Below the pieces are notes generated by a model that had not been told where the DNA came from, did no database searches, and saw only the letters and a program-made list of their open reading frames with translations. Shown in pieces: positions 27,614 to 36,462 of a stretch of 64,000 nt of DNA (position 1 is the first letter of the stretch; each line of letters opens with the position of its first letter). The stretch spans positions 744,001 to 808,000 of the forward strand of contig CP030886.1 of assembly GCA_006969745.1 (NCBI GenBank). Direction: 5' to 3'. The DNA comes from Cytophagaceae bacterium. GTDB taxonomy: Bacteria; Bacteroidota; Bacteroidia; Cytophagales; Cyclobacteriaceae. A program made the translations under genes and the position numbers.

Positions 27614-30600
27614 ATGTACCTGATTTTTGACACTGAAACCACCGGACTTCCACACAACAAAACAGCTCCTGTTGAAGAACTGGACAACTGGCCAAGACTA
27701 GTCCAAATAGCGTGGCAGCTACATGATCATTCCGGAAAATTACTATCGACGGGCAACCACATTATCAAACCTGAAGGTTTTACCATTCCATTCAACGCAG
27801 AGAAAATTCATGGAATTTCAACCAAACGAGCATTAGCAGTCGGTGAAGACTTAGCAGAGGTACTTGACGTATTTTCAGCCGACGTTCGACGTGCCGAAGT
27901 GCTTGTCGGTCACAATATAGAGTTTGATAATAAAATCATTGGAGCCGAATATCTGCGGACCGAAAAAGAAAACTTGCTTGCCGATGCGAAGAACATTGAT
28001 ACAGCGCTTGACACAAAAGAATTTTGTCAGCTTCAGGGAGGCATTGGAGGTAGGTTGAAATCACCCAAGCTCATTGAGCTTTATGAAAAACTCTTCGGTG
28101 AACCATTTGCTGATGCACATGATGCAGCGTACGATGTTGATGCTACAGCCAAAGCATTTTTCGAATGTTTACGGCGCTCAATCATACCTACCATAGATGA
28201 TACCAAGCCGGAAGATATAACCTATGAGGCTCCAGATTTAGATGCTGCCAACTTCGCTACAAAAAGAGAAGAATCTTCAGGAAAGATTGGCACAGAAGAA
28301 GTCAAAGCAGAGGATATCAAGGGAGCATTTTGCCACCTGCACGGACATTCACAATTCTCCGTACTTCAAGCTACACCCGATGTAGGAGCCATCGTTGCAA
28401 AAGCTAAAAGCTACGATATGCCGGCAGTTGCCATGACTGATCTAGGCAACATGTTTGGCGCATTCAAATTCGTAAAAGCAGCCAAGGGGGCAGGCATTAA
28501 ACCAATCATTGGCTGTGAATTCTATGTAGCAGAAGAACGATTGAAACTTCAATTCACAAAAGACAACCCAGACAAACGCTTCAAACAGTTACTACTTGCC
28601 AAGTCTAAAAAAGGCTATGAAAACCTGATCAAACTGAGCTCAATTGCTTACAAAGAAGGGAACTACGGACTCTTCCCAAGAATTGACAAAGCGCTAATAG
28701 AACAATACAAAGAAGACCTGATTGCACTGAGTGGAAGTCTAGGAGGAGAAATTCCGCATTTAGTATTAAATGTGGGAGAAACGCAGGCTGAAGAGGCCTT
28801 ACTCTATTGGAAAAATTTGTTTGGAGAAGATTTTTACCTGGAAATCAATCGGCATGGTCTCGAGGAAGAAAATCGATTGAATGAGATTTTAGTTGAGTTT
28901 GGAAAGAAGCATGATATCAAACTCATAGCTGCAAACGAATATTTCTATCTGGATCAGGAGGAAGCTAAAGCTCATGATGTCCTGATTTGCATCAAAGAAA
29001 ACGAAAAACAAAGTACACCAATCGGTAGAGGGCGCGGTTTCCGGCCTGGCTTGCCAAACGACAACTATTACTTCAAATCGCAACAGGAGATGAAGGAATC
29101 ATTTGGTGACATACCTGATGCAATAGAAAACATCACTGAGTTAATTGACAAGGTAGAAGAATACAGTCTCGAACGTGATGTTCTTCTTCCTGCGTTTGAC
29201 ATCCCTGAAGAATTCATTGATGCTGATGATGAGAAAGATGGAGGCAAGCGAGGTGAAAATGCTTACCTAAGGCATCTGACTTATCAAGGTGCTGAGAAGA
29301 GGTACGATGAAATCACCGATGAAATAAGAGAGCGAATTGATTTTGAATTGGAAACCATCGCAAACACAGGTTATCCGGGATACTTTCTAATCGTTCAGGA
29401 TTTCACAGCCAAAGCACGCGAGATGGGTGTTGCTGTAGGACCAGGAAGAGGTTCAGCAGCAGGATCGGTAGTTGCCTATTGTATTGGAATCACCAATGTC
29501 GATCCAATAGCTTATGATCTACTTTTTGAGCGTTTCCTGAATCCTGACAGGGTATCACTTCCCGATATTGATATTGATTTTGATAATGAAGGACGAGAAA
29601 AGGTAATCAATTACGTCATCGACAAATATGGTAAAGATCAAGTTGCACAGATCATTACATATGGTACCATGGCTCCCAAATCAGCCATTCGTGATGCCGG
29701 TAGAGTCATGGAATTGCCTCTACCTGAAACGGATGCAATCGCTAAACTGGTACCGGAACAACCGGGCACTAAGTTTTCAAAGGTCTTTTCTGAGGTCAAA
29801 GAATTGGAAGACCTTAAAAAAGGAAAAGACCTCCCCTCTCAGGTATTAAATCAAGCTGTTGTTTTAGAGGGTTCTTTAAGAAATACAGGAGTTCATGCCT
29901 GCGGAGTAATCATCACCCCCGATGACATGAGCAAGTTTGTTCCTCTGGCCAAGCAAAAAGATTCCGAAATGATGGTAACCCAGTTCGACAACAGTGTGGT
30001 CGAATCTGCAGGGATGCTGAAAATGGACTTTCTAGGCCTGAAGACACTTTCCATTATTAAAACAGCCATAGAAAATGTAGAAAAGAGGCATGGAATAAAA
30101 ATTGATATTGACGAAATTCCACTAGATGATCAAAAGACTTATGAGCTGTATCAGCGGGGCGAAACAAATGGTACGTTTCAGTTTGAGTCTCCTGGCATGC
30201 AGAAACACCTTCGCGCGCTCAAGCCAGATAAGTTCGAAGATTTGATTGCTATGAACGCTCTATACCGTCCAGGCCCGATGGAGTATATTCCAAACTTCAT
30301 TGCCAGAAAACATGGTAAGGAGAAAATCAGCTACGACATACCTGAGATGGAGGAATACCTTGCTGAGACATACGGAATCACGGTTTATCAAGAGCAAGTA
30401 ATGCTACTCTCCCAATCTCTCGCGGGCTTTACCAAAGGCGAAGCGGATGTTTTGCGTAAGGCAATGGGTAAGAAAAAGAGAGATGTTTTGGATGAGATGA
30501 AGCCAAAATTTATTGAGCAAGCCAAAGCAAAAGGGCATCCGGAAGACAAGCTGGAAAAAGTCTGGACTGATTGGGAAGCGTTTGCAGCATATGCATTCAA

Positions 30601-31846
30601 CAAATCACACAGTACTTGCTACTCTGTGGTTGCATACCATACCGGCTACCTGAAAGCAAACTACCCAGCGGAATATATGGCCTCCGTGCTTACGCACAAT
30701 CAAAGCAGTATTGACAAAGTGAGCTTCTTCATGGAAGAGTGTAAAAACAGAAACATTCCCGTGCTTGGGCCACACGTGAACGAATCACAAAAAGATTTCG
30801 CGGTAAATGCTGAAGGCGAAATTCGGTTTGGAATGGGAGCGATCAAGGGAACGGGCGAATCAGCGGTTCAGGCAATCATAGAAGAAAGAGACGAAAAAGG
30901 GCCTTTTTCAGATATTTTTGATTTCGCCAAACGAGTCAATTTAAGGACAGTAAATAAGAAGTCCTTCGAAAGTCTTGCAAAAGCAGGTGGTTTTGACTGT
31001 TTCGAAGAATTTCACAGACGACAGTATGTAGAGCCTGATGATGAAGGATCTTCACTCATAGAAAAATCGATCCGATATGCCAATCGAATGCAGGAAGAAG
31101 AAGCCAGCAATCAATCTTCATTGTTTGGAGGCGCATCAGGAACCGATATCACCAAGCCCAAGGTGGGCCGCATCGAACCCTACGGTGATATAGAAAAGCT
31201 CAACATTGAAAAAGAAATGGTAGGTCTCTACATCTCCGGCCATCCATTGAATCAATTCAAGTTTGAGATGGATCACCTGACCAATGCTGGTATTCATCAA
31301 CTCTCTGAACCTGAAAAGCTACAAGGAAGAGAAGTGCGTATAGGCGGTATTGTGAGCGATGTTCAACATCGAACTTCGAAAAAAGGGAACCCGTTTGGTC
31401 AATTCACCCTGGAAGATTTCAACGACAACTATACATTCTACCTCTTTTCCCAGGACTACCTCAAGTTTAAGCCAATGCTGGAGAAGGGATGGTTTTTATA
31501 TCTCACAGGAAATATTCAGAATAGATGGAACAGTGAGGAGTTGGAATTCAAAATTCAAAACATCGAACATCTGAGTGAGATCCGGGAGAAAATGACGAAG
31601 GGACTTGAATTAAAAATGAGGTTGGAAGATGTAAATGCAATCATCGTTGATGAAGTCGAGCGCATTGCAGAAAAATTTCCCGGTAAGTCTTTATTAAAAA
31701 TGTCTCTGGTGGGAGTGTATGAAAACAGGGCAATAAATCTCGAAATGCTGAGTAGAAAGTTCACAATAGACCCTACAGACGAATTAATCAAAGAATTGCA
31801 ATCCATCGAAGAACTACATTTCAGGGTACTTCTTCAGAAGAACTAA
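27614..31846 (+). CDS. dnaE: DNA polymerase III alpha subunit with fused N-terminal DnaQ-like exonuclease
   Basis: The chromosomal replicase, 1410 residues. Residues 1-185 are a DEDDh proofreading exonuclease with all five residues visible: Asp6, Glu8 (FDTETTG), Asp105, His169 and Asp174. A PHP domain follows at about 235-450; its HLHGHSQFS motif is kept but the usual TDHGN reads TDLGN, so a metal-binding histidine is lost. The C-family catalytic site is PDIDIDF with Asp651, 653 and 655. Finger and helix-hairpin-helix regions follow, then an OB-fold near 1240-1320 (REVRIGGIVSDVQHRTSKKG). Joining of exonuclease and polymerase is seen in several Bacteroidota. The gene is preceded by DnaA-box-like sites and a terminator. 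Confidence 0.96.
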   Translation: MYLIFDTETTGLPHNKTAPVEELDNWPRLVQIAWQLHDHSGKLLSTGNHIIKPEGFTIPFNAEKIHGISTKRALAVGEDLAEVLDVFSADVRRAEVLVGHNIEFDNKIIGAEYLRTEKENLLADAKNIDTALDTKEFCQLQGGIGGRLKSPKLIELYEKLFGEPFADAHDAAYDVDATAKAFFECLRRSIIPTIDDTKPEDITYEAPDLDAANFATKREESSGKIGTEEVKAEDIKGAFCHLHGHSQFSVLQATPDVGAIVAKAKSYDMPAVAMTDLGNMFGAFKFVKAAKGAGIKPIIGCEFYVAEERLKLQFTKDNPDKRFKQLLLAKSKKGYENLIKLSSIAYKEGNYGLFPRIDKALIEQYKEDLIALSGSLGGEIPHLVLNVGETQAEEALLYWKNLFGEDFYLEINRHGLEEENRLNEILVEFGKKHDIKLIAANEYFYLDQEEAKAHDVLICIKENEKQSTPIGRGRGFRPGLPNDNYYFKSQQEMKESFGDIPDAIENITELIDKVEEYSLERDVLLPAFDIPEEFIDADDEKDGGKRGENAYLRHLTYQGAEKRYDEITDEIRERIDFELETIANTGYPGYFLIVQDFTAKAREMGVAVGPGRGSAAGSVVAYCIGITNVDPIAYDLLFERFLNPDRVSLPDIDIDFDNEGREKVINYVIDKYGKDQVAQIITYGTMAPKSAIRDAGRVMELPLPETDAIAKLVPEQPGTKFSKVFSEVKELEDLKKGKDLPSQVLNQAVVLEGSLRNTGVHACGVIITPDDMSKFVPLAKQKDSEMMVTQFDNSVVESAGMLKMDFLGLKTLSIIKTAIENVEKRHGIKIDIDEIPLDDQKTYELYQRGETNGTFQFESPGMQKHLRALKPDKFEDLIAMNALYRPGPMEYIPNFIARKHGKEKISYDIPEMEEYLAETYGITVYQEQVMLLSQSLAGFTKGEADVLRKAMGKKKRDVLDEMKPKFIEQAKAKGHPEDKLEKVWTDWEAFAAYAFNKSHSTCYSVVAYHTGYLKANYPAEYMASVLTHNQSSIDKVSFFMEECKNRNIPVLGPHVNESQKDFAVNAEGEIRFGMGAIKGTGESAVQAIIEERDEKGPFSDIFDFAKRVNLRTVNKKSFESLAKAGGFDCFEEFHRRQYVEPDDEGSSLIEKSIRYANRMQEEEASNQSSLFGGASGTDITKPKVGRIEPYGDIEKLNIEKEMVGLYISGHPLNQFKFEMDHLTNAGIHQLSEPEKLQGREVRIGGIVSDVQHRTSKKGNPFGQFTLEDFNDNYTFYLFSQDYLKFKPMLEKGWFLYLTGNIQNRWNSEELEFKIQNIEHLSEIREKMTKGLELKMRLEDVNAIIVDEVERIAEKFPGKSLLKMSLVGVYENRAINLEMLSRKFTIDPTDELIKELQSIEELHFRVLLQKN

Positions 31847-31901
31847 TTGTCAAGGCTACAACAAACGTTCATTTTATCAAAAGAGAATAAACTATTCAAA
31901 T

Positions 31902-31909
31902 TACTTTTG
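31902..31909 (+). promoter_or_regulatory. Bacteroidota -7 box upstream of thioredoxin
   Basis: TACTTTTG fits TAnnTTTG exactly and lies 42 bases before the chosen thioredoxin ATG. Its presence supports the start at 31951, since an earlier GTG start would overlap the box. Confidence 0.45.
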
Positions 31910-31950
31910 TGTTCGAATCACAAGCAATCAAAAATTTCAATAATAATACA

Positions 31951-32274
31951 ATGGCAAAAGCAGTAGAAATTACGGATAGCAACTTTGAGGAAATCATCAA
32001 TTCAGATCAACCTGTACTTGTTGACTTCTGGGCAGAGTGGTGCGGTCCATGTAAAATGATCGGTCCTGTGGTAGAAGAACTAGCAGGAGATTTTGAAGGT
32101 AAAGCAGTAGTTGGAAAGGTAGATGTGGATGCAAATCCTGAGGTATCTGCCAAATTCGGTATCCGGTCAATCCCAACATTGTTGGTTTTTAAGAATGGGG
32201 AAATTGTTGACAAGCAAATTGGCGCAGTTCCTAAAAATGTTCTTAGCGACAAGCTTACTGCTCAAATGGCCTAA
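31951..32274 (+). CDS. trxA: Thioredoxin
   Basis: A 107-residue cytoplasmic disulfide reductase with the classic active site WCGPC (Cys31, Cys34), preceded by VLVDFWAEW, and the cis-proline segment RSIPTLLVFKNG near residue 72. Length and sequence are those of housekeeping thioredoxin, reduced by NADPH-thioredoxin reductase. There is no signal peptide. I chose the ATG at 31951; the frame is open further upstream but crosses the promoter box. A terminator follows. Confidence 0.96.
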   Translation: MAKAVEITDSNFEEIINSDQPVLVDFWAEWCGPCKMIGPVVEELAGDFEGKAVVGKVDVDANPEVSAKFGIRSIPTLLVFKNGEIVDKQIGAVPKNVLSDKLTAQMA

Positions 32275-32294
32275 GCAATAAAGAATTTGATTTT

Positions 32295-32328
32295 AAAAGC
32301 TCTGTCTAAATAGTCAGAGCTTTTTTTA
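32295..32328 (+). terminator. Rho-independent terminator of the thioredoxin gene
   Basis: AGCTCTG and CAGAGCT form a 7-bp stem with a ten-base loop, followed by seven T's, 24 bases after the stop. Confidence 0.85.
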
Positions 32329-32341
32329 TGATCTTTAGTCT

Positions 32342-32707
32342 ATGAAACTCTTTTCGCATGCTTCAATTATTCTTCCGGTAAGCGATGTAAATCAAACCGC
32401 GATTTTCTATCGTGATAAACTTGGATTTGACATCTCCTTCCTTTGGGAAGACCCTCCCTCCTATGCTGTAGTTAATAGAGACGATGCTGTGGGTATCCAT
32501 TTTACTAAAACCGAACTACCTCTGAATATAACTGAACATCCTCGGCTATACATCTTTGTGCAAGATCCTGATGCCGTTTATGAAGAATATCAAAAATCAG
32601 GTGTTGATATTGTAGAACCATTAAAAGACACAGACTATAAAATGCGAGAATTTGTTATTAAAGACCTCAATGGATATAAATTGGTCATTGGAAAAGGATT
32701 TAATTAA
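32342..32707 (+). CDS. VOC (glyoxalase/bleomycin-resistance-like) family protein
   Basis: A 121-residue single-domain vicinal-oxygen-chelate protein: two beta-alpha-beta-beta-beta units. ASIILPVSDVNQTAIFYRDKLGF at the start and REFVIKDLNGYKLVIGK at the end are the family landmarks. One metal-ligand position has His (HASIILPV). The substrate could be a glyoxal adduct, an antibiotic or something else; it cannot be told from the sequence. Its stop overlaps the stop of the convergent FGE-like gene by 4 bases. Confidence 0.87.
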   Translation: MKLFSHASIILPVSDVNQTAIFYRDKLGFDISFLWEDPPSYAVVNRDDAVGIHFTKTELPLNITEHPRLYIFVQDPDAVYEEYQKSGVDIVEPLKDTDYKMREFVIKDLNGYKLVIGKGFN

Positions 32708-33516
32708 TCCCTAATCGTTCTTGCCAACCTAAAACCCGCCGGAATGATTTCATCCGGCCCCATCCAATTTCTACCTGCGGATCTGCAGTGCCACGGATCT
32801 GCATTATAGCTGGCTCCTCTTCCTACTTTGTGTATCCCTGTTTTAGGGCCCTTAGGATCAAAAGATAAGCTTTCGGGATAATCACCATACCAGTCGCTTA
32901 CCCATTCCCAAACATTACCGTTCATGTCATAGACACCCATTGCATTTGGTTTAAATGATCCAACCGGAGACGTATTTGCATAACCATCATTATACCCTTC
33001 CCAAATAGCTCTGTTCCAACCTTGTTTCCGCAAAGACTCATCAGCAATGTTTTCATTAGGAGTGCCTTCTCCCCAAGGGTATAAATCGTCACTTCCTTGT
33101 CTTAGAACATAGGCAAATTCAGCCTCTGTTGGTAAACGAAACTCTCCATCAAGCTCATCGTTCAGCCAATCAATATATCTTTTTGCATCGTTCCAGGAAA
33201 CATTCATGATTGGATGATTCTCATTCCAACCCCATTCTGGCGCAGGTGGCATCTTGGTTTTGGTTGAGGAGCAGTACTGTCGATATTCAAACACAGTAAC
33301 TTCGTATTTACCTATTTCAAAATCACTCAATTTAACCTCGTGAACAGGTTTTTCATCGGCTTCACCGTCCAATTGTCCCATTAGAAAAGTGCCACTCTTA
33401 ATGCGTATCATTTTTGGTTGGCTCACAGCTAAAATATCTTTTACTAAAAGAAAAGAGGATGAGAAAAAAGCAATAGCTAGAACAGATGTGATAAGGATTT
33501 TTGTGGTATTGCGCAT
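32704..33516 (-). CDS. Exported formylglycine-generating-enzyme-like (SUMF1) protein
   Basis: A 270-residue protein with an N-terminal hydrophobic helix (residues 7-30, signal or anchor) and a full SUMF1/FGE-sulfatase fold: SGTFLMGQ, FEIGKYEVTVFEYRQYC, PIMNVSWNDAKRYIDWLN, FRLPTEAEFAYVLRQG, GVYDMNGNVWEWVSDWYG and AGFRLAR. True FGE uses two cysteines near the C-terminus; here the matching segment (WHCRSAGRN) shows only one, so formylglycine synthesis is doubtful. Related Bacteroidota proteins include the gliding/T9SS proteins GldJ and GldK and ergothioneine-type enzymes. The role here is unknown. Confidence 0.85.
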   Translation of the reverse strand: MRNTTKILITSVLAIAFFSSSFLLVKDILAVSQPKMIRIKSGTFLMGQLDGEADEKPVHEVKLSDFEIGKYEVTVFEYRQYCSSTKTKMPPAPEWGWNENHPIMNVSWNDAKRYIDWLNDELDGEFRLPTEAEFAYVLRQGSDDLYPWGEGTPNENIADESLRKQGWNRAIWEGYNDGYANTSPVGSFKPNAMGVYDMNGNVWEWVSDWYGDYPESLSFDPKGPKTGIHKVGRGASYNADPWHCRSAGRNWMGPDEIIPAGFRLARTIRD

Positions 33517-33580
33517 AAATGAATTAAGACTGTCAGTTAAAACGCTACTATTTTAAAAAGGATATACCTAATTTTTCAAC

Positions 33581-34294
33581 ATGGTAATTAACCTAATCTC
33601 AGGCCCGCGAAATATCTCTACTGCATTAATGTATTCATTTGCTCAACACTCCAAAATCAAAGTTGTGGACGAGCCATTTTACGCGCATTACCTGGTCAAA
33701 ACCCGATTGGATCATCCCGGTAGAGATGAGACAATCGCGAGTATGTCTGCTGATGCAAATGAGGTGATAGATCAGGTTCACCTATTGGAAAAAAATAATG
33801 AAGTGGTATTTCTCAAAAATATGGCTCATCATCATGAAGGTCTCGACTGGAGCTATCTAAATAATATGTACAATATCTTCCTCATTCGTGACCCAAAGCA
33901 ACTTATTGCCTCCTTTGCCCAAGTGATCGAAAACCCAACCCTGCAAGACATAGGCCTTAAATATGAAGCAGACCTGCTTGACTATGTTATCAAAGAAGGT
34001 AACCATCAAGCCATCGTCATAGATTCAAACGATATTCTTAAAGACCCAAAAGCCGGGCTTTCCAAGCTTTGCAAGCAGTTGGAGATTCCTTTTGAAGACA
34101 AAATGCTGTCATGGGAAAAGGGTCCGATTCCCGAAGATGGTTCATGGGCAAAGTTTTGGTACAAAAACGTTCATAATTCAACAGGTTTTTCCAAGCAAAA
34201 AACAAGTGATCGTCAACTACCAAACCACTGCAAATCACTGTATGAAGAGGCGATTCCATATTATGAAAAACTAAAGAACTACAACGCGACATAA
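33581..34294 (+). CDS. Sulfotransferase-like P-loop protein
   Basis: A 237-residue protein with the start of a sulfotransferase fold: a 5'-phosphosulfate-binding-like loop ISGPRNISTALMYSFAQ at residues 6-22 and a 3'-phosphate-binding-like FLIRDPKQLIASF near residue 103. It has no signal peptide. It is followed after 7 bases by a class IV aminotransferase on the same strand, so the two are probably co-translated. I recall plant proteins in which a P-loop domain of this kind is fused to a class IV aminotransferase, which would support a joint function. The real donor and acceptor are unknown; it may not be a PAPS-using enzyme. Confidence 0.75.
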   Translation: MVINLISGPRNISTALMYSFAQHSKIKVVDEPFYAHYLVKTRLDHPGRDETIASMSADANEVIDQVHLLEKNNEVVFLKNMAHHHEGLDWSYLNNMYNIFLIRDPKQLIASFAQVIENPTLQDIGLKYEADLLDYVIKEGNHQAIVIDSNDILKDPKAGLSKLCKQLEIPFEDKMLSWEKGPIPEDGSWAKFWYKNVHNSTGFSKQKTSDRQLPNHCKSLYEEAIPYYEKLKNYNAT

Positions 34295-34301
34295 GAATTA
34301 C

Positions 34302-35201
34302 ATGCTACAGAAATACAATCCTAAGAACGAAAACATTCAGGTATGGGTCGGTGACCGTCTGTTCCATAGAAGTGAAGCCAAGGTTTCGGTTTTTGACAGC
34401 ACCGTACAAGGTGGTGATGCGGTATGGGAAGGTTCACGTGTATATAAACAAGGTATTTTTCACCTTGACAGACACATTGATCGTTTGTTTGCCTCAGCCA
34501 AAGCCTTGGCGTTTGAGCATATTCCTACCAGGTCCTTTGTGAAGGATGCAATCAAGCAAACGCTGGAAGCTAATAAGATGACTGAGGATACGCTTATGCG
34601 CATCACACTCAGTCGCGGAGAAAAAATCACCTCTGGCATGGACCCAAGGTTGAATCAAAAAGGAAGTTGTCTGATAGTACTTGCAGAATGGAAGCCACTG
34701 GTTTACGACAATGACTCAGGTATTCGGGTTATTACGTCAACGCAGCGAAGAAATGGACCTCAATTTCTTGACAGTAAAATCCATCACAATAACCTACTAA
34801 ACAACATTCTTGCAAAAATTCAAGCAAATTTTGCAGGGGTAGATGCGGGGGTGATGTTAGATGAAAGAGGCTTTGTGGCCGAATTGAATGATACCAATCT
34901 ATTTATGGTGAAAGATGGCATCTTATACACTCCATTTGCAAATGCATGTTTACATGGAATTACCCGTGGGTTTGTATTGGAGCTTGCGCATGAAAATAAC
35001 ATTCCGGCTAAAGAGAAAAATCTCAGCCTGGTAGAATTCTACAACGCCGATGAGGTATTCGCAACGGGAACCATGGGCGAGCTCACACCTGTGAAGGAAA
35101 TTGATGGGCGCATAATTGACAACAATGCTGAAGGCTCTATAAGAATACAACTGAATGAGTTAATGCAGAAAAGTCTCAATGAGAGATGCGAAAAGCTTTA
35201 A
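34302..35201 (+). CDS. Class IV aminotransferase (branched-chain/D-amino-acid type)
   Basis: A 299-residue PLP enzyme of fold type IV. Lys159 in DSKIHHNNLLNN fits the PLP lysine. The N-terminal SVFDSTVQGGDAVWEGSRVY segment and the C-terminal FATGTMGELTPVKEIDGR segment are family hallmarks. Members are branched-chain aminotransferases, D-amino-acid aminotransferases or aminodeoxychorismate lyases; motifs alone do not separate these safely. The gene follows a sulfotransferase-like gene by 7 bases and is probably translated with it, which points to a specialised substrate and away from a housekeeping branched-chain role. Confidence 0.88.
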   Translation: MLQKYNPKNENIQVWVGDRLFHRSEAKVSVFDSTVQGGDAVWEGSRVYKQGIFHLDRHIDRLFASAKALAFEHIPTRSFVKDAIKQTLEANKMTEDTLMRITLSRGEKITSGMDPRLNQKGSCLIVLAEWKPLVYDNDSGIRVITSTQRRNGPQFLDSKIHHNNLLNNILAKIQANFAGVDAGVMLDERGFVAELNDTNLFMVKDGILYTPFANACLHGITRGFVLELAHENNIPAKEKNLSLVEFYNADEVFATGTMGELTPVKEIDGRIIDNNAEGSIRIQLNELMQKSLNERCEKL

Positions 35202-35305
35202 ATACTCACTTTACGTAAATCACGTAATCTATCAAAATACCAAAATCACGCTAACATAACTTCAATCCCATCCTCATCTTTGAAGTATAATAAAAGATAA
35301 AAGTT

Positions 35306-35521
35306 ATGGAAGCAATCTATTTAAATCAATTAATGGACCTCTCAGTAAGCTACAATGTAAACGGGTCCGAACTTCGTAGAAACGTACTAGCAGGCAAAAA
35401 AGATGAGTACGGTAAAATGTGGGTTTTAGTAGAAACTACTAAAAACGACACCACAAGTACGCAATGGGTACAGTTGAGCTTTTTTCAAATGTGGCTTAAT
35501 CAAGTAAAAGCAGCTGCTTAA
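35306..35521 (+). CDS. Small protein, unknown function
   Basis: A 71-residue protein starting MEAIYLNQLMDLSVSY with a mixed polar composition and a tryptophan-rich C-terminal half (KMWVLVE, TQWVQLSFFQMWLNQ). No signal peptide or membrane helix. The A-rich sequence just before the ATG and balanced codon use suggest a real gene. Its last codon abuts the stop of the convergent MBL gene. I do not recognise a family. Confidence 0.6.
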   Translation: MEAIYLNQLMDLSVSYNVNGSELRRNVLAGKKDEYGKMWVLVETTKNDTTSTQWVQLSFFQMWLNQVKAAA

Positions 35522-36265
35522 TTACTCCGGATACCAATTTCTCAATCTCACTTCGGTTGATGCGCCAGAATCCTCAACTTGATTTTTGAATGATTCAACG
35601 TCGCTTAAACCACCCTTTCCTCTGTAGTGATATGGATACACGATGGAAGGCTGAAACTCTATAACCGCACTCGCGGCCTGGTTAATATCCATGGTGTATG
35701 GTAGATTCATGCATACAAATGCGACATCAATCTTCTTAAGATTTCGCATCTCGGGAATATCTTCCGTATCGCCTGAAAGGTATATTCGCTTTCCTCCAAC
35801 CGTTAAAACATATCCATTGCCACGTCCTTTTGTGTGTCGTGAATCAGCAGACTCCGGCAAATTATACATAGGTATTGCCAGTATTTCAATTTCTTCAAAC
35901 ACTATGGTTTGTCCATTTTCTATCACATTGGCTCGTTGCTTCATCGACTCAGGCAACTTATCCATGACAGCTTGTGGTACAAAAAACATGGCTCTCGAAG
36001 TGTTTATGCTCTTCAACGTCTGCATATTCAAATGATCGCCATGAACATCAGTGATTAGAATAATAGTCGGATCAGCTATTCCGGCAAAACGATCACCTCC
36101 GCCATATGGGTCTACGTATATTACTTCATCCTTCCATGAGAGCACGAGAGTCCCATGGATGATTGGTTGGATGAGTACATCCCCGTCATTTGTTGCGACA
36201 GTATCCACCTGACTGAAAGAATAGAAAGAGAGGAATAATAAGATCAGAACTATTGGACTCTTCAT
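35522..36265 (-). CDS. Exported MBL-fold metallo-hydrolase (UlaG-like)
   Basis: A 247-residue protein with a signal peptide ending SFSQ at about residue 19. The metallo-beta-lactamase core motif reads TDVHGDHLN: the first histidine of HxHxDH is Asp73, while His75, Asp77 and His78 are kept. Later ligands are supplied by the LSGDTED segment and a histidine in YPYHYRGKGG near residue 220. The UlaG-like branch acts on phosphorylated lactones and other substrates, but most members have no known substrate. Export to the periplasm makes a sugar-phosphate role less likely. It is a single-gene unit. Confidence 0.85.
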   Translation of the reverse strand: MKSPIVLILLFLSFYSFSQVDTVATNDGDVLIQPIIHGTLVLSWKDEVIYVDPYGGGDRFAGIADPTIILITDVHGDHLNMQTLKSINTSRAMFFVPQAVMDKLPESMKQRANVIENGQTIVFEEIEILAIPMYNLPESADSRHTKGRGNGYVLTVGGKRIYLSGDTEDIPEMRNLKKIDVAFVCMNLPYTMDINQAASAVIEFQPSIVYPYHYRGKGGLSDVESFKNQVEDSGASTEVRLRNWYPE

Positions 36266-36329
36266 AGCTATTGGCTTTAGTTAAATAACAGTACAATTTA
36301 AAAGTTGTTAGACAAAACCAGAGAAAGGC

Positions 36330-36431
36330 AGATCCTGAAATAAATTCAGGGTGACCTTAGTATTGTAAAGCTGCTATAGCTATAAGTCATGCTGAGCCTG
36401 CATTCCGCAGGCTGCTTGTTTAAGCATCTTG
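36330..36431. repeat. Dispersed two-hairpin repeat, copy 1
   Basis: Begins with CCTGAA and TTCAGG around AATAAA, a small inverted repeat, then a short spacer, then GTCATGCTGA...CCTGC...GCAGG...AGCATCTT, a larger nested hairpin. A second copy follows about 133 bases on. Elements with these cores recur widely in Bacteroidota chromosomes, usually between genes. It has no coding content. Confidence 0.75.
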
Positions 36432-36462
36432 GGCAGACATGTATTAGATGGGACGGCAAATC

